From Verticiella sediminum (GTDB taxonomy: Bacteria > Pseudomonadota > Gammaproteobacteria > Burkholderiales > Burkholderiaceae_B): 64,000 nt of DNA. Below, piece by piece: positions 8,727-19,240 of this stretch. Each line of letters begins with the position of its first letter. Position 1 is the stretch's first letter. The stretch is from the NCBI RefSeq assembly GCF_007558815.1, contig NZ_VLTJ01000008.1:111431-175430 (forward strand). The letters are read 5' to 3'. Below the pieces are notes generated by a model. The model searched no databases, was not told the DNA's origin, and saw only the letters and a list, made by a program, of their open reading frames with translations. The position numbers and the translations under genes are program-made.

Positions 8727-9809
8727 TCACGCGCTCGCCGGTGGTGCGGACGTAGTGGCCCGGCCCCGCACGACGACCTGTGCGGGGCCTGGCCGCAGTT
8801 CGCCGATCGCGCTGGCGTGGGCGAAGCCGTCCCGATGAAAGCAGGCCAGCACGTCGGCCGCGGCTTCGGGCGCACAGGCGACGAGCAGGCCGCCGGAGGT
8901 CTGGGGGTCGGTCAGCAGGGCGCGCAGGGTAGCGTCGGCAATGCCATCCACCGCGTCGCCGTAGGAGGCCCAATTGCGGCCGGAGGCGCCGGTCACGACG
9001 CCAGCGGCGGCGAGTTCGGGTACGGCGGGCAGCCAGGGCAGGCGCGCCGTATCGATGTGCGCCTGAAGCTGCGAGCCGCGGGCCATTTCCAGGGCATGGC
9101 CGAGCAGGCCGAAGCCGGTCACGTCGGTGATGGCATGCACGCCCGGCAGGCGCGCAATCTCGGCGCCCGGGCGATTGAGCCGGGTGGTGCTGTCGATCAT
9201 GGCCGCGTAACCCGCCGCGTCGAGCAGGCCCTGCTTGAACGCGGCCGACAGCACGCCCACGCCCAGCGGCTTGCCGAGGATCAGCACGTCGCCGGCCTGG
9301 GCGTCGCAGTTGCGCTTGATGTCGCGCGGATGGGCCAGCCCCATGGCGGCCAGCCCGTAGATGGGTTCGACCGAGTCGATCGTGTGGCCGCCCGCCACGG
9401 GTATGCCGGCCTCGGCGCAGATCGATTCGCCGCCGCGCAATACCTCGGCGATCACCTCGGGCGGCAGTACGTTGACCGGCATGCCGACGATGGCCAGGGC
9501 GAGAATGGGGCGCCCGCCCATGGCGTACACATCCGACAGCGCATTCGCCGCGGCGATGCGGCCGAAATCGAAGGGGTCGTCGACTACCGGCATGAAGAAA
9601 TCGGTGGTGGCGATCAGGGCCTGCTCGTCGTTCAGGCGATACACAGCGGCGTCGTCGGACGTTTCCCGGCCGACGAGCAGCTCGGGCGGCGCGAGCGGGC
9701 CGGCGTAGCGGGACAGCAGCCCCGAGAGCACGCCCGGTGCGATCTTGCAGCCGCAGCCGCCGCCGTGGGCCAGGGAGGTGAGACGAGGCGTGGCTTGAGA
9801 TTCGGTCAT
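8727..9809 (-). CDS. selD: Selenide, water dikinase (selenophosphate synthetase)
   Basis: A 360-residue enzyme that makes selenophosphate from selenide and ATP, the selenium donor for SelA. The N-terminal GGGCGCK places the catalytic cysteine at C19 and lysine at K22, close to C17/K20 of E. coli; this is the Cys rather than the Sec form. The AIRS-type ATP-binding fold is intact ([35 protein letters not shown]). The ATG is only 14 bases beyond the 3' end of the selenocysteine tRNA and has no obvious ribosome site. This is the last gene of the selenium locus. Confidence 0.97.
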   Translation of the reverse strand: MTESQATPRLTSLAHGGGCGCKIAPGVLSGLLSRYAGPLAPPELLVGRETSDDAAVYRLNDEQALIATTDFFMPVVDDPFDFGRIAAANALSDVYAMGGRPILALAIVGMPVNVLPPEVIAEVLRGGESICAEAGIPVAGGHTIDSVEPIYGLAAMGLAHPRDIKRNCDAQAGDVLILGKPLGVGVLSAAFKQGLLDAAGYAAMIDSTTRLNRPGAEIARLPGVHAITDVTGFGLLGHALEMARGSQLQAHIDTARLPWLPAVPELAAAGVVTGASGRNWASYGDAVDGIADATLRALLTDPQTSGGLLVACAPEAAADVLACFHRDGFAHASAIGELRPGPAQVVVRGRATTSAPPASA

Positions 9810-9823
9810 GGTGTGCGGCGCAG

Positions 9824-9919
9824 TGGCGGAAGGTAGCAGGAGTCGAACCTACCTGGGAGCGTCTGACGCCCCCAACCGGGTTTGAAGCCCGGCCGCGCCA
9901 CCGGGCACGGATACCTTCC
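9824..9919 (-). tRNA. selC: Selenocysteine tRNA, anticodon UCA
   Basis: A 96-nt gene including an encoded CCA. It has the long acceptor stem (5' GGAAGGT with 3' ACCTTCC), anticodon UCA at 9885-9883 in a CTTCAAA loop, a long variable arm (GGGGGCGTC...), and GGTTCGACTCC in the T-arm. The unusual length, T-arm and UCA anticodon match the E. coli tRNA-Sec plan. It sits between selB (25 bp upstream) and selD (14 bp downstream), so it is probably processed from a polycistronic transcript. Confidence 0.97.
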
Positions 9920-9944
9920 TTCGAGAACCCGACGATGATAGCCG

Positions 9945-11894
9945 CTATGCGGTGCCGCCGCGAGCCTGCAGCGGGGCGGCCGGTTCGAACAGATCCGGCG
10001 AGCCGCGCAGCACGTGGCCGTCGCGCAGCCGGCGGGTGAGGCCGACCCGATCGAAGAACTCCAGGATCTGGATCGCGCGCTTGCGCCCGAGCCCGGCGCG
10101 GTCGCGAAACACGGCCGCGTGGGCGGTGCCCTCGCGCTGGCACAGCTCGACCACGAGCGCGGCCAGGCGGGCAAGCTGCTCGCGATGGTAGAAGAGATCC
10201 TTGACCACCTGGGCCAGTTCGCCGCGGCGCACCAGCTTGCGCAGCAGCAGACGCGTTTCGTCTTCGGGAATGGCGAACTCGCGGGCGAGCTCGCGCGTCC
10301 AGGGCGGCTCGAACCCGCCGGCGTGGATGCGTGCGAGCAGCGCGGCCGCGCGCTCGTTGTCCAGCGGCGACAGGGTGGCACCATGGCCGGGCAGGTGCAG
10401 CCACGGCCCGTTGCGCGCGATCTGCCGGCCCGCCGTCATATGTTCCATCAAAGCCGACCACAGAGATTCCGAGACCTGCGGCAGCGCCATGCGCTTGAGG
10501 CGCTGCATCTGCGCGCCGGGCTCGTCGGGCGACTGCTCGTGAAAGGCGCCGAGCGCCTGGCACACGGCGGCGCACAGCGCTTCCAGATGCGGCTGCGCGA
10601 TGAGCGTGCGCGGCCCGGCGGTGCGCGGCGTGAGCCAGGTAGCGCTGTCGGCGTCGAGTTCGGGCCAGGCCGTGCGGCCGGTCAGGCGTGCCAAGGCGTC
10701 TTCCGGAACGCCCCAGGCGGCCTCGCGCAGCACCGGTGCCAGCCCTTCGCCGCGCAGCAGGCATTCGATCGCGTCGAGCCAGGCCAGGCGCTGCGCCGAG
10801 CGCCGCTTGCGGTCCGGCGCGGCCGGATCGAGCACCATGCCGCCGCCGATGGTCCGGTTGGCCTGCGGGTTGCGCAGGATGTAGCGCTCGCCGGGCATGG
10901 CGCACACGGGCGCGTCGAACACGAGCTGCACGCGCGCTCGTTCGCCCCGGCCCAGCGTGTCGACCGAAAGCGGAACCGCGTGCGCGACGTGATGCGCCGC
11001 TCCCAGGTGGACGTGGACCGGCGTCCAGGTGCGCAGCGGCTGCTCGGCATCCGGCAGCAGGTGCAGGGCCACGTCGATGTGGCGCGCGGGGGCGAAGCAG
11101 CGCACGTCGGCGATCCAGTCGCCGCGCTGGATCGCATCCTTGTCGATGCCGGCCAGGTTCAATGCCAGGCGCTGGCCGGCAGCGCCGCAGGGGCTGGGCC
11201 GGTTCTGCGCGTGGATGCTGCGCACGCGCACCGGCGTGCCGGCCGGCATCAGCCGCAGGTCGGCGCTGTCGTCCACCCGCACGGTGCCGCCGTGGGCGGT
11301 GCCGGTGACGACCGTGCCACGGCCCTGCAGCGTGAACACGCGGTCGACGGCCAGGCGGAACAGCCCGTCCGCGTTGCGCGCTCCGGTGCCGCCCGCCTGC
11401 TCGGCGAGGTGGCCGCGCAGGGCGAGCAGGCCGGGGTCGTCGGCATGGCGTGCGTCGATCTCGAAGATCGGCGCGGCTTGCAGGAAGCTGCCGGCGATGA
11501 GCGCGGCAAGCTCGGCGCGCACGTGCGCGCGCTGCGCGGCATCCGCCCGGTCAGCCTTGGTGAGGGCGACGGCGCCGCGGGCCACGCCCAGCAGTTGCAG
11601 GATGGCCAGGTGCTCGCGGGTCTGCGGCATCACGCCGTCGTCGGCCGCGACCACGAGCAGGCCGAAGTCGATGCCGCTCGCGCCGGCGGCCATGGTGTGC
11701 ACCAGCTTTTCATGGCCGGGCACGTCGATGAAGCCGAGGATGTCGCCGTCCGGCAGCGGCACGTAGGCGTAGCCGAGCTGGATGCTGATGCCGCGCGCCT
11801 TCTCTTCCTTGAGGCGGTCGGTGTCGACGCCGGTCAGCGCGCGCACCAGCGTGGTCTTGCCATGGTCGATGTGCCCCGCGGTGCCGACGATCAT
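9945..11894 (-). CDS. selB: Selenocysteine-specific elongation factor
   Basis: A 649-residue GTPase that brings Sec-tRNA to UGA codons carrying a SECIS hairpin. The P-loop GHIDHGKTT is at residues 7-15, the DVPGH motif follows, and the base-specificity motif is TKAD. Domains 2-3 resemble EF-Tu. The C-terminal ~250 residues hold the winged helices that bind SECIS RNA. The ATG overlaps the selA stop as ATGA, so SelB is translationally coupled to SelA. Confidence 0.96.
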   Translation of the reverse strand: MIVGTAGHIDHGKTTLVRALTGVDTDRLKEEKARGISIQLGYAYVPLPDGDILGFIDVPGHEKLVHTMAAGASGIDFGLLVVAADDGVMPQTREHLAILQLLGVARGAVALTKADRADAAQRAHVRAELAALIAGSFLQAAPIFEIDARHADDPGLLALRGHLAEQAGGTGARNADGLFRLAVDRVFTLQGRGTVVTGTAHGGTVRVDDSADLRLMPAGTPVRVRSIHAQNRPSPCGAAGQRLALNLAGIDKDAIQRGDWIADVRCFAPARHIDVALHLLPDAEQPLRTWTPVHVHLGAAHHVAHAVPLSVDTLGRGERARVQLVFDAPVCAMPGERYILRNPQANRTIGGGMVLDPAAPDRKRRSAQRLAWLDAIECLLRGEGLAPVLREAAWGVPEDALARLTGRTAWPELDADSATWLTPRTAGPRTLIAQPHLEALCAAVCQALGAFHEQSPDEPGAQMQRLKRMALPQVSESLWSALMEHMTAGRQIARNGPWLHLPGHGATLSPLDNERAAALLARIHAGGFEPPWTRELAREFAIPEDETRLLLRKLVRRGELAQVVKDLFYHREQLARLAALVVELCQREGTAHAAVFRDRAGLGRKRAIQILEFFDRVGLTRRLRDGHVLRGSPDLFEPAAPLQARGGTA

Positions 11895-13300
11895 GGCGCG
11901 GCCTCGAGCTGGCGGGCGAAGGCGTCGGTGTCGACTTCTTCGAGGCAGCGCAGGTCCAGCCACAGTGCATCGTCGGCGATGCGGCCGATCACCGGACGCG
12001 GCAGCTCGCGCAGACGGGCTTCGAGCCGGCCCAGGTGGCGTCCGGCGCGGCCCGCGCCGGACCACCGGACCGTCAATCCGGCGCTCGGCAACTGGTCCAC
12101 GGGCAGTGCGCCGCTGCCGATCTGGCTGAACATGGCGGTCACATGCACGGTGTAGTCGTGTCCGACCCACGCCTGCAAGGTGGATTGCAGTCGCTGCGCC
12201 TGGGCCTGCATCTGTGCCGCGGGCCGGGTGAACAGGCGCAGCGTGGTGAGGCGCTCGGCCAGGTGTTCGGGTGCGCGGTACAGGGCCAGCACGGGTTCGA
12301 GCGCAGCCAGGGTGAGCTTGCCCACGCGCAGCGCGCGCTTGAGCGGGTTCTTCTTGATGCGGCGGATCAGGTCGGCGCGCCCCACGATCAGGCCCGCCTG
12401 CGGTCCACCGAGCAGTTTGTCGCCGCTGAACGTGACCAGGTCGGCGCCGACGGCGAGCGTCTCGCGCACGGTTTCCTCGCGCGGCAGGCCCCATTGCGTG
12501 AGGTCGACCAGGGTGCCGCTGCCCAGGTCCACCGTGGCCGGCAGGCCGTGCGCGTGGGCCAGGCGTGCGACCTCGGCCACGGGCACGCTGCGCGTAAAGC
12601 CGGTGATCGCATAGTTGCTGCAATGCACCTTCATCAGCATGGCGGTGCGTGGGCCGATGGCGGTTTCGTAATCTGCTGGATGGGTGCGGTTGGTCGTGCC
12701 GACCTCCTTCAGGCGCGCGCCGGCCCGCCCCATGATGTCGGGAATGCGAAAGGCGCCGCCGATCTCGACCAGCTCGCCGCGCGACACCACCACCTCGCGG
12801 CGGTTGGCGAGGGCGTTGAGCATCAGCAGCACGGCCGCCGCATTGTTGTTGACCACGGTGGCGGCCTCGGCACCGGTCAGCTCGCGCAGCAGCTCTTCGA
12901 CGAGGTCGTCGCGATCGCCGCGCCCTCCGCTGGCCAGGTCGAACTCGAGGTTGGCCGGCGCGGTGAGCGCGCGCACCACGCCGGCCACCGCGGCGTCGGG
13001 CAGCAGGGCGCGCCCCAGGTTGGTGTGCAGCACCGTGCCGGTGAGGTTGTAGACCGCGCGCAGCCGGGGCTGCGTGGCACGGGCGATCTCACGCTGTACC
13101 TGCGCGCCGATGTGCGCTTCGTCCAGCAGGTCCGGGCTGGCGTCGCCCGTGCGGATGCGCGCGCGCAGGCCGTCCAGATGGCGGCGCAGCGCGGCGACTG
13201 TGTAGGCATGGCCGTGGGCCTGGATCTCGGCCTGGATCGCGGGCACTTGCAGGAGCCTGTCGAGCGCCGGTATGTCGGATAGCTGGGCGAAAGCGCTCAC
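11891..13300 (-). CDS. selA: L-seryl-tRNA(Sec) selenium transferase
   Basis: A 469-residue PLP enzyme that converts seryl-tRNA(Sec) to selenocysteinyl-tRNA(Sec) as a ring-shaped decamer. The PLP lysine is K295 in [12 protein letters not shown], the same number as in E. coli SelA. The start is GTG 13300, preceded by AGGAG at suitable spacing; the longer open frame upstream would overlap fdhE. The N-terminal tRNA-binding domain (residues ~1-80) is present. It lies 79 bp after fdhE and is coupled to selB. Confidence 0.96.
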   Translation of the reverse strand: MSAFAQLSDIPALDRLLQVPAIQAEIQAHGHAYTVAALRRHLDGLRARIRTGDASPDLLDEAHIGAQVQREIARATQPRLRAVYNLTGTVLHTNLGRALLPDAAVAGVVRALTAPANLEFDLASGGRGDRDDLVEELLRELTGAEAATVVNNNAAAVLLMLNALANRREVVVSRGELVEIGGAFRIPDIMGRAGARLKEVGTTNRTHPADYETAIGPRTAMLMKVHCSNYAITGFTRSVPVAEVARLAHAHGLPATVDLGSGTLVDLTQWGLPREETVRETLAVGADLVTFSGDKLLGGPQAGLIVGRADLIRRIKKNPLKRALRVGKLTLAALEPVLALYRAPEHLAERLTTLRLFTRPAAQMQAQAQRLQSTLQAWVGHDYTVHVTAMFSQIGSGALPVDQLPSAGLTVRWSGAGRAGRHLGRLEARLRELPRPVIGRIADDALWLDLRCLEEVDTDAFARQLEAAP

Positions 13301-13379
13301 TGCGCGGCTCTCCTGTGGCTGCGCGGCATCCTCCTCGCGGGAGGAAACGCGCTGGCTTCGGGCGGCCTGGCGGAGGCGC

Positions 13380-14354
13380 TCATACCTCCTCCCCATGCCA
13401 GAGCAGCGGGTTGCCGCTGGCGCGCTGGTAGCCGGCTTCGCCCATGAGGATGTCCAGGGCGAGGCTGGCCAGGTCGTCGGCGACGGGGTCCACGTACAAG
13501 TCCTTCTCCTGGTAGAAGATCTTGCGGTAGGTGCCGCAGTGATCGCAGGATTCGGCGCGCACGGCGCCTGCGCGGTCGCGGGTTTCGCGGGCGTCGTCGG
13601 TCGGCGGCGCGTCCCGGCTCTCGACGCTGTGATAGACGATCTTCTCGTTGTCGCCGCAGTGGCTGCAGGTCACGCGCACGCGGTGCCATTCGGTGGCGCA
13701 CAGCGGGCAGCACAGATAGCGGTAGCCGTCGTACTGGCCGCCCACGCGCACGATGCTCGCGACCGGCGCGCTCGCGCACACCGGGCACACCTCGGGCGGG
13801 CTGGTCACCGGCAACTGCGCGGCGTCGAAGCGGCTGGCGAGCGCGGTCCAGTAGACCTGCAGCGCCGCCATCACGAAGGGCGCAGCGAGCGCGTCGACGC
13901 CCACGTCGGATTCGGCCGTCAGCACGTCGGCCAGGCGCTCGAGCGCGGCGGGGTCCTGCTCGGCCAGCGCCCGCAGGCGGTGACAGGTCTCGGCCGCCTC
14001 GGCAGGCAGGGCGGGGTCGGCCAGCAGGTGCTCGAGCAGGGCGTCCAGCACGTCGCGCCAGCGCGGGTCGCGCGGCCATGCGGTGGCCTGCATCGTGGGC
14101 AGGCCGTAGGCCTGGGCGCGCTCGATCTGCTCCGGGCTGGCGCCGGGTGGCGTCAGGCTGTCGCGCAGCGCGTGCTGGGCGTCCGCCACCCGCGCCATGA
14201 GTTCGAGATAGCCTAGCAGCGGATGCCCGGCGGCGAGCTGGCGCAGGCGGTTGGCGCGGTCCTGGAATACCGCGCCCGGCTGGGGCAGACGCACGCGCGC
14301 GATGGCGGTGTGGTCCAGGGATTCGATTTCGCCGCGTGAGAGGATGCGCTGCAC
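13380..14354 (-). CDS. fdhE: Formate dehydrogenase accessory protein FdhE
   Basis: A 324-residue cytoplasmic protein needed for maturation of respiratory formate dehydrogenases. The GTG start at 14354 follows AGGAG. The C-terminal half has the family's paired CxxC motifs ([28 protein letters not shown]), which bind iron in the E. coli protein. A terminator-like hairpin separates it from the structural fdh genes. It probably shares a transcript with selA. Confidence 0.95.
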   Translation of the reverse strand: MQRILSRGEIESLDHTAIARVRLPQPGAVFQDRANRLRQLAAGHPLLGYLELMARVADAQHALRDSLTPPGASPEQIERAQAYGLPTMQATAWPRDPRWRDVLDALLEHLLADPALPAEAAETCHRLRALAEQDPAALERLADVLTAESDVGVDALAAPFVMAALQVYWTALASRFDAAQLPVTSPPEVCPVCASAPVASIVRVGGQYDGYRYLCCPLCATEWHRVRVTCSHCGDNEKIVYHSVESRDAPPTDDARETRDRAGAVRAESCDHCGTYRKIFYQEKDLYVDPVADDLASLALDILMGEAGYQRASGNPLLWHGEEV

Positions 14355-14365
14355 GTGGAACTCCT

Positions 14366-14400
14366 GTGAAAACGAACACGGCCGCCTGCGGCAGCCGTGT
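14366..14400 (-). terminator. Intrinsic terminator or attenuator after the formate dehydrogenase gamma gene
   Basis: On the minus strand, ACACGGC (14382-14376 complement on the far arm) pairs with GCCGTGT across an 11-base loop that itself contains a short GCC/GGC pairing. TTCGTTTTC follows. It lies 26 bp after the gamma-subunit stop and just before fdhE, so it may separate or attenuate structural-gene and maturation-gene expression. Confidence 0.55.
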
Positions 14401-14426
14401 CGCGAGGGTGGGGGCGCTCGCCCGGC

Positions 14427-15125
14427 CTATTTGCGAACCGGCTCCTTGGGGGCCTGGCGGAACCAGGCGCGGTGGTGTTTCCAGGCCCAGCCCGGGCTGA
14501 CGGTGCCGCGCACCATCGCACCCACCGACCCCTTGACCCAGATCGCCGCGTAGATATGCACGATGATCGCGCAGATCAGGACGAATGCGAAGAAGGCATG
14601 CAGCAGCGAGGCCAGCCGGATCAGCCAGATCGGGAAGTAGAACGAGAAATACTCGCGCCACATCACGATGCCGGTGAGCAGCAGCATGATCATCGACACG
14701 ATCAGGGCGTAGAAGAGCAGCTTCTGGCCGGCGTTGTACTTGCCGACTTCGGGCAGGCGGTCCTCCCGGTTGTTGAGCACGTCGCCCATCCTGCCCAGCC
14801 ACTGGCGGTCGGCCTTGACCAGCTTGTTGTCGCCCATCATGCGCAGGGCGAAGACGAAGAAGCACACGAACATGAGCACCCCGATGAAGGGGTGCAGGAT
14901 GCGTGTCCAGGGGCCGCCGCCGAACAGGTGGGTGAGCCAGAAGAAGGCCGGATGGAACAGCGCCAGCCCCGAGAGCGCGAGCATCACGAAGGTGAGGGCG
15001 ATGATCCAGTGGTTGACGCGCTGGCCGGTGGTGTAGCGCCGGACCCGCCAGCGCGGCCGCGTGAGGCGTTCGCGCGGCGGCGGATCCTGGCGGGCGGGGG
15101 CGTTCACGTTCATGGGGTCATTCAT
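14427..15125 (-). CDS. Formate dehydrogenase gamma subunit, cytochrome b556
   Basis: A 232-residue inner-membrane dihaem cytochrome b (FdnI/FdoI family) that takes electrons from the beta subunit to quinone. Four hydrophobic helices are visible, with candidate haem-ligand histidines at [16 protein letters not shown] and in HAFFAFVL...VHIYAAIW. The chosen ATG 15125 overlaps the beta stop by 8 bp (ATGAATGA) and follows AGGAG. A longer frame upstream lies inside the beta gene. Whether the enzyme is nitrate-linked (Fdn) or aerobic (Fdo) cannot be told from sequence. Confidence 0.93.
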   Translation of the reverse strand: MNDPMNVNAPARQDPPPRERLTRPRWRVRRYTTGQRVNHWIIALTFVMLALSGLALFHPAFFWLTHLFGGGPWTRILHPFIGVLMFVCFFVFALRMMGDNKLVKADRQWLGRMGDVLNNREDRLPEVGKYNAGQKLLFYALIVSMIMLLLTGIVMWREYFSFYFPIWLIRLASLLHAFFAFVLICAIIVHIYAAIWVKGSVGAMVRGTVSPGWAWKHHRAWFRQAPKEPVRK

Positions 15126-16041
15126 GACGCGTCTCCTGGGCTGGCGCATTGCGCAGTTCGGCTTCGGCGTGGTCTTCGTCTTCCTCGTCGGTCTCGTTCG
15201 GGCCCGTGCGCACATAGTGAAAGAAGCCGGCCAGCGCGGTCACGGCCATGGCGGCGACGGCCAGCGGCTTGGTCACGCCCTTCCACAACGAAACCATCGG
15301 GCTGATCCTGGGCTCGTCGGGCAGGTTGTTGTACAGGCTGGGCTGGTCGGCATGGTGCAGCACGTACATGACGTGCGTGCCGCCCACGCCCGCCGGGTCG
15401 TACAGGCCGGCGTTCTCGTAGCCGCGCGACTTGAGGTCCTCGATGCGCCCGGCCGCGTGCTGCTTCATGTCTTCCTTGGTACCGAACACGATGGCACCGG
15501 TAGGACAGGTCTTCACGCAGGCGGGTTCCTGGCCCACGGCCACGCGGTCGGAGCACAGGGTGCACTTGTACGCCTTGTGGTCCTTCTGCGAGATGCGCGG
15601 AATGTTGAACGGGCAGCCGGTGATGCAATAGCCGCAGCCGATGCAGTTTTCCTCGTGGAAGTCGACGATGCCGTTGGCGTATTGCACGATCGCCCCGGGC
15701 GCGGGGCAGGCCTTCAGGCAGCCCGGGTCCTCGCAGTGCATGCAGCCGTCCTTGCGGATCAGCCACTCCAGGTTGCCCTGCTCGTTCTCGAACTCGGTGA
15801 AGCGCATCACCGTCCAGGAATGCTCGGTGAGGTCGGCCGGGTTGTCGTAGACCCCCACGTTGGTGCCCACTTCGTCGCGCAGGTCGTTCCACTCCATGCA
15901 GGCGGCCTGGCAGGCCTTGCAGCCGATGCACTTGGAGACGTCGATCAGCTTGGCGACCCCGCCGGTGACGGGTTCGCGCACGCTGGGCGACGGTGTGCTC
16001 GTCGCGGAGCGGCGCTTGATGTCCAGTGATTGCAGTGCCAT
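15118..16041 (-). CDS. Formate dehydrogenase beta subunit, four [4Fe-4S] clusters
   Basis: A 307-residue electron-transfer subunit. The first ferredoxin set is C38, C41, C44 and C48 ([11 protein letters not shown]). Further sets are [24 protein letters not shown] and CTLCSDR...CVKTC. A C-terminal transmembrane helix (~265-290) anchors it to the periplasmic face of the membrane, as in E. coli FdnH. The ATG at 16041 lies 10 bp after the alpha stop. The upstream extension of the frame is shadow sequence of the alpha gene. Confidence 0.94.
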   Translation of the reverse strand: MALQSLDIKRRSATSTPSPSVREPVTGGVAKLIDVSKCIGCKACQAACMEWNDLRDEVGTNVGVYDNPADLTEHSWTVMRFTEFENEQGNLEWLIRKDGCMHCEDPGCLKACPAPGAIVQYANGIVDFHEENCIGCGYCITGCPFNIPRISQKDHKAYKCTLCSDRVAVGQEPACVKTCPTGAIVFGTKEDMKQHAAGRIEDLKSRGYENAGLYDPAGVGGTHVMYVLHHADQPSLYNNLPDEPRISPMVSLWKGVTKPLAVAAMAVTALAGFFHYVRTGPNETDEEDEDHAEAELRNAPAQETRHE

Positions 16042-16051
16042 CGTGCGCCTC

Positions 16052-19000
16052 CTATACCTTTTCCACTTTGACCAGGAACGACTTGAACTCCGGCGTCTGG
16101 CTGTTGCCGTCGCCCACGACGGGCGTGAGTTCGTTGGCCAGATAGCCCGGCTTGGCCAGGCCGACAAAACCCCAGTGGATGGGGATGCCGACCTGGTGCA
16201 CTGTCTTGCCCTCCACCGTGAGCGCCTTGATACGCTTGGTGACCAGCGCCACCGCCTGGATGTGGCTGCGCTTGGAGGACACCCGCACGCGCGCGCCCGT
16301 GGCGATGCCCAACTCGTTGGCCAGCGCCTCGCCGATCTCGACGAACTGTTCCGGCTGCAGGACGGCCGTGATGCGCACGTGCTTGGTCCAGTAGTGGAAG
16401 TGCTCGGTCAGACGGTAGGTGGTCGCCACGTGCGGGAAATCCTGCGCGGTGCCCATCGCGGCCAGGTCGTCCTTGAACACGCGCGCGGCCGGGTTGCTGA
16501 TCGCCCGCTTCTCGTTGGGGTGCAGCGGGTTGTAGCCGAGCGGGTTCTCGAAGGGCTCGTAGTGCACGGGGAAGGGCCCTTCGGCCATGCCCGCGCGGGC
16601 GAAAAAGCGCGCCACGCCTTCCGGGTTCATGATGAACGGGCCCATGCCGCTGCCCGGCGCCTCGTCGCCCTTGAAGTCGGCCACGTCGTAGCCGCCCCAG
16701 GCATGACCGTCCCAGGAAATCAATTGACGCCTGGGGTCGAACGGCTTGCCTTCGAGATCGCAGGACGCGCGGTTGTACAGGATGCGCCGGTTGGCCGGCC
16801 AGGCCCAGGCCCAGTTCAGCGTCTGGCCGATACCGGAAGGGTCGGCGTTGTCGCGCCGCGCCATCAGGTTGCCCGTGGGCCCCCAGGCGCCGGCGAAGAT
16901 CCAGCAGCCGGAGGCCGTCGAGCCGTCGTCGCGCAGCTCATGAAAGCCCGAGACCTGCTCGTCGCGCTTGCGCACGATCTTCGTGGGGTCCTTGGCGTCG
17001 TAGATGTCGAGCAGGGCCTTGCCCGAATACTCCTTGGCGAGTTCCTCGGCCGTGGGCTCGTGCTCGCGGGCGTAGGGCCAGGACAGGTTGACGATGGGAT
17101 CGGGATAGGCGCCGCCTTCCTTGCGATAGGCATCGCGAAAGTGCGTGAAGAGCGTGGCCATGATCTCGATGTCGCTCTTGGCCTCGCCCGGCGGCTCGGC
17201 GCCCTTCCAGTGCCACTGCAGCCAGCGCCCGGAGTTCACCAGCGCGCCTTCCTCCTCCGCGAAACAGGTGGTGGGCAGGCGGAACACTTCGGTCTGGATG
17301 CTCTTGGGGTCGACGTCGTGGAACTCGCCCGCGTTGCGCCAGAATTCCGAGGTCTCGGTGACCAGCGGGTCCATGATCACCATGAACTTGAGCTTGGAGA
17401 AGCTCTCGGTGAGCTTGCGCTTGTTGGGCGCGGCGGCGAGCGGATTGAAGCCCTGGCAGATATAGCCGTTCATCCTGCCCTGGTGCATGAGCTCGTACAC
17501 CTGGAGCATGTCGTACAGCTTGTCGAGCTTGGGCAGGTAGTCGAAGGCCCAGCGGTTCTCGGCCGTGGCCGCGTCGCCCCACCAGGCCTTCATGAGGCTG
17601 ACGTGGAACTTGCGATAGTTCTGCCAGTAGCTCATCTGGTTGGGCCGCAGCGGCTTCAGGGCGCGGGTCTCGATGTACGTCTCGAAATCCTGTTCGGCTT
17701 CCATCGCCAGGGTCATGTAGCCCGGCAGCAGGTTGGACATCAGGCCCAGGTCGGTCAGGCCCTGAATGTTGGAGTGCCCGCGCAAGGCGTTCATGCCGCC
17801 GCCCGGGATGCCGATATTGCCCAGCAGCAACTGCATCATCGCGCCGGTGCGGATGATCTGCGAGCCGATCGAGTGCTGCGTCCAGCCGAGCGCATACAGG
17901 ATGGTGCCGGCGCGATCGGGCGATGCCGTCGAGGCCAGCATCTCGCACACCGTCTGGAACTGGTTGCGCGGCGTGCCGCAGACGCGCTCGACCATCTCGG
18001 GCGTATAGCGCTCGTAGTGCCGGCGCATCAACTGGTAGACGCAACGCGGGTGCTGCAGCGTCGGGTCGGTGCGAACGTAGCCGTCCTCGCCGCGCTCGTA
18101 GTCCCAGCTCGTCTTGTCGTAGCCGCGGCGCTCTTCGTCGTAGCCCGAATAGATGCCGTCGGTGAAGCTGTAGTCCTCGCGGACGATGAACGAGAAGTCG
18201 GTGTAGTTGCGTACGTACTCGTGCTGGATCTTGTCGTTGTCCAGCAGATACTTGATGACGCCGCCCAGGAACACGATGTCCGTGCCCGTGCGGATCGGGG
18301 CGTAGTAGTCCGCCACGGATGCCGAGCGCGTGAAGCGCGGATCCACGACGATCAGCTTCGCCTTGTTGTGCGCCTTCGCTTCCGTGACCCACTTGAACCC
18401 GCAAGGGTGGGCCTCGGCGGCGTTGCCGCCCATGATCAGGATGATGTCCGCGTTCTTGATGTCGACCCAATGGTTCGTCATCGCGCCACGGCCGAACGTC
18501 GGGGCAAGACCTGCCACCGTCGGGCCATGTCAGACACGAGCCTGATTGTCGAACGCGAGCATCCCGAAGCTGCGTATCACCTTGTGCGTGATGTAGCCGA
18601 CTTCGTTGGGGCTGGCCGACGCGGCCAGCATGCCGGTGGTGAGCCAGCGGTTGACCACGCGCCCGTCCTGGGTGGTGGCCTGGAAGTTGGCGTCGCGGTC
18701 TTCCTTCATCAGCCGGCTGATGCGGGTGTAGGCCTCGTCCCACGAGATGCGCTGCCACTGGTCCGAACCGGGCGCCCGGTATTCCGGGAACTTCAGCCGG
18801 TTGGGGCTGTGCACGAAATCGATCAGGGACGCGCCCTTCGGACAGAGCGTGCCGCGGTTGACGGGGTGGTCCGGATCGCCCTCGATGTGCATGATGGCCG
18901 GCTGCGCGTTCTTCGCGCCGTCGCCAAGGCTGTACATCAAGAGACCACAGGCGACCGAACAGTACGGACAGGTGTTGCGGGTTTCCTTCATGCGCGCGAG

Positions 19001-19120
19001 CTTGTACTGGCGCACCTCGGCCATCGCCTCGCCCGGGGCCGAGCCCAGCAGTGTCAGGCTGGAGCCTGCGAGGGTGGCACCCGTCACCTTGAAGAACTGG
19101 CGTCGATTCAACTGAACCAT
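16052..19120 (-). CDS. Formate dehydrogenase alpha subunit, selenocysteine-containing (in-frame UGA at 18532-18530)
   Basis: A 1022-residue molybdenum (bis-MGD) catalytic subunit of the FdnG/FdoG family, oxidising formate in the periplasm. A Tat signal (NRRQFFKV, R6-R7) is followed by the [4Fe-4S] cysteines C51, C54, C58 and C93. The gene reads through TGA at 18532-18530, codon 197, in the context [20 protein letters not shown]. coli FdnG has Sec196 in the same context. An ordinary caller would report two genes. ATG 19120 is preferred over TTG 19123 because GGAG lies seven bases before it. The complete Sec machinery is encoded just downstream. Confidence 0.96.
18490..18532 (-). promoter_or_regulatory. 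SECIS element directing UGA to selenocysteine
   Basis: Immediately after the UGA, the minus strand forms the apical hairpin GGCA-GGTCT-TGCC (18515-18503). The GGUCU loop matches that of the E. coli fdhF SECIS bound by SelB. The spacing of 14 bases from UGA to the apical stem fits bacterial SECIS elements. Flanking bases could extend a lower stem. Confidence 0.88.
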
Positions 19121-19179
19121 CAAGCGCTCCCTTCTGGTGAGTGATCCGGTCTGCCCGGGGGCGAAACCGGTTTGATGGG

Positions 19180-19209
19180 AGTATAGGCCGCTGCTTCGGA
19201 CAGGGGCAA
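19180..19209 (-). promoter_or_regulatory. Probable sigma-70 promoter of the formate dehydrogenase operon
   Basis: On the minus strand, TTGCCC (19209-19204) is followed after 18 bp by TATACT (19185-19180). Transcription would start near 19173, giving a leader of about 50 nt. A 10-bp palindrome, AAACCGGTTT (19164-19173), overlaps the predicted start. TTGAT at 19172-19176 could be an FNR half-site, but no second half is convincing. Confidence 0.45.
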
Positions 19210-19240
19210 TCGGCGCCCGCGCGGGCGGCGGGGCCGCACG

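Noticed and set aside
16052..19120. Formate dehydrogenase alpha as a pseudogene or two genes split by a stop
   Set aside because: The stop is UGA at the known selenocysteine position, a SECIS loop follows, and all Sec machinery genes are adjacent.
15860..19144. A 1094-codon frame antisense to the formate dehydrogenase genes
   Set aside because: Composition-driven shadow without domains; the minus strand carries clear Fdh subunits.
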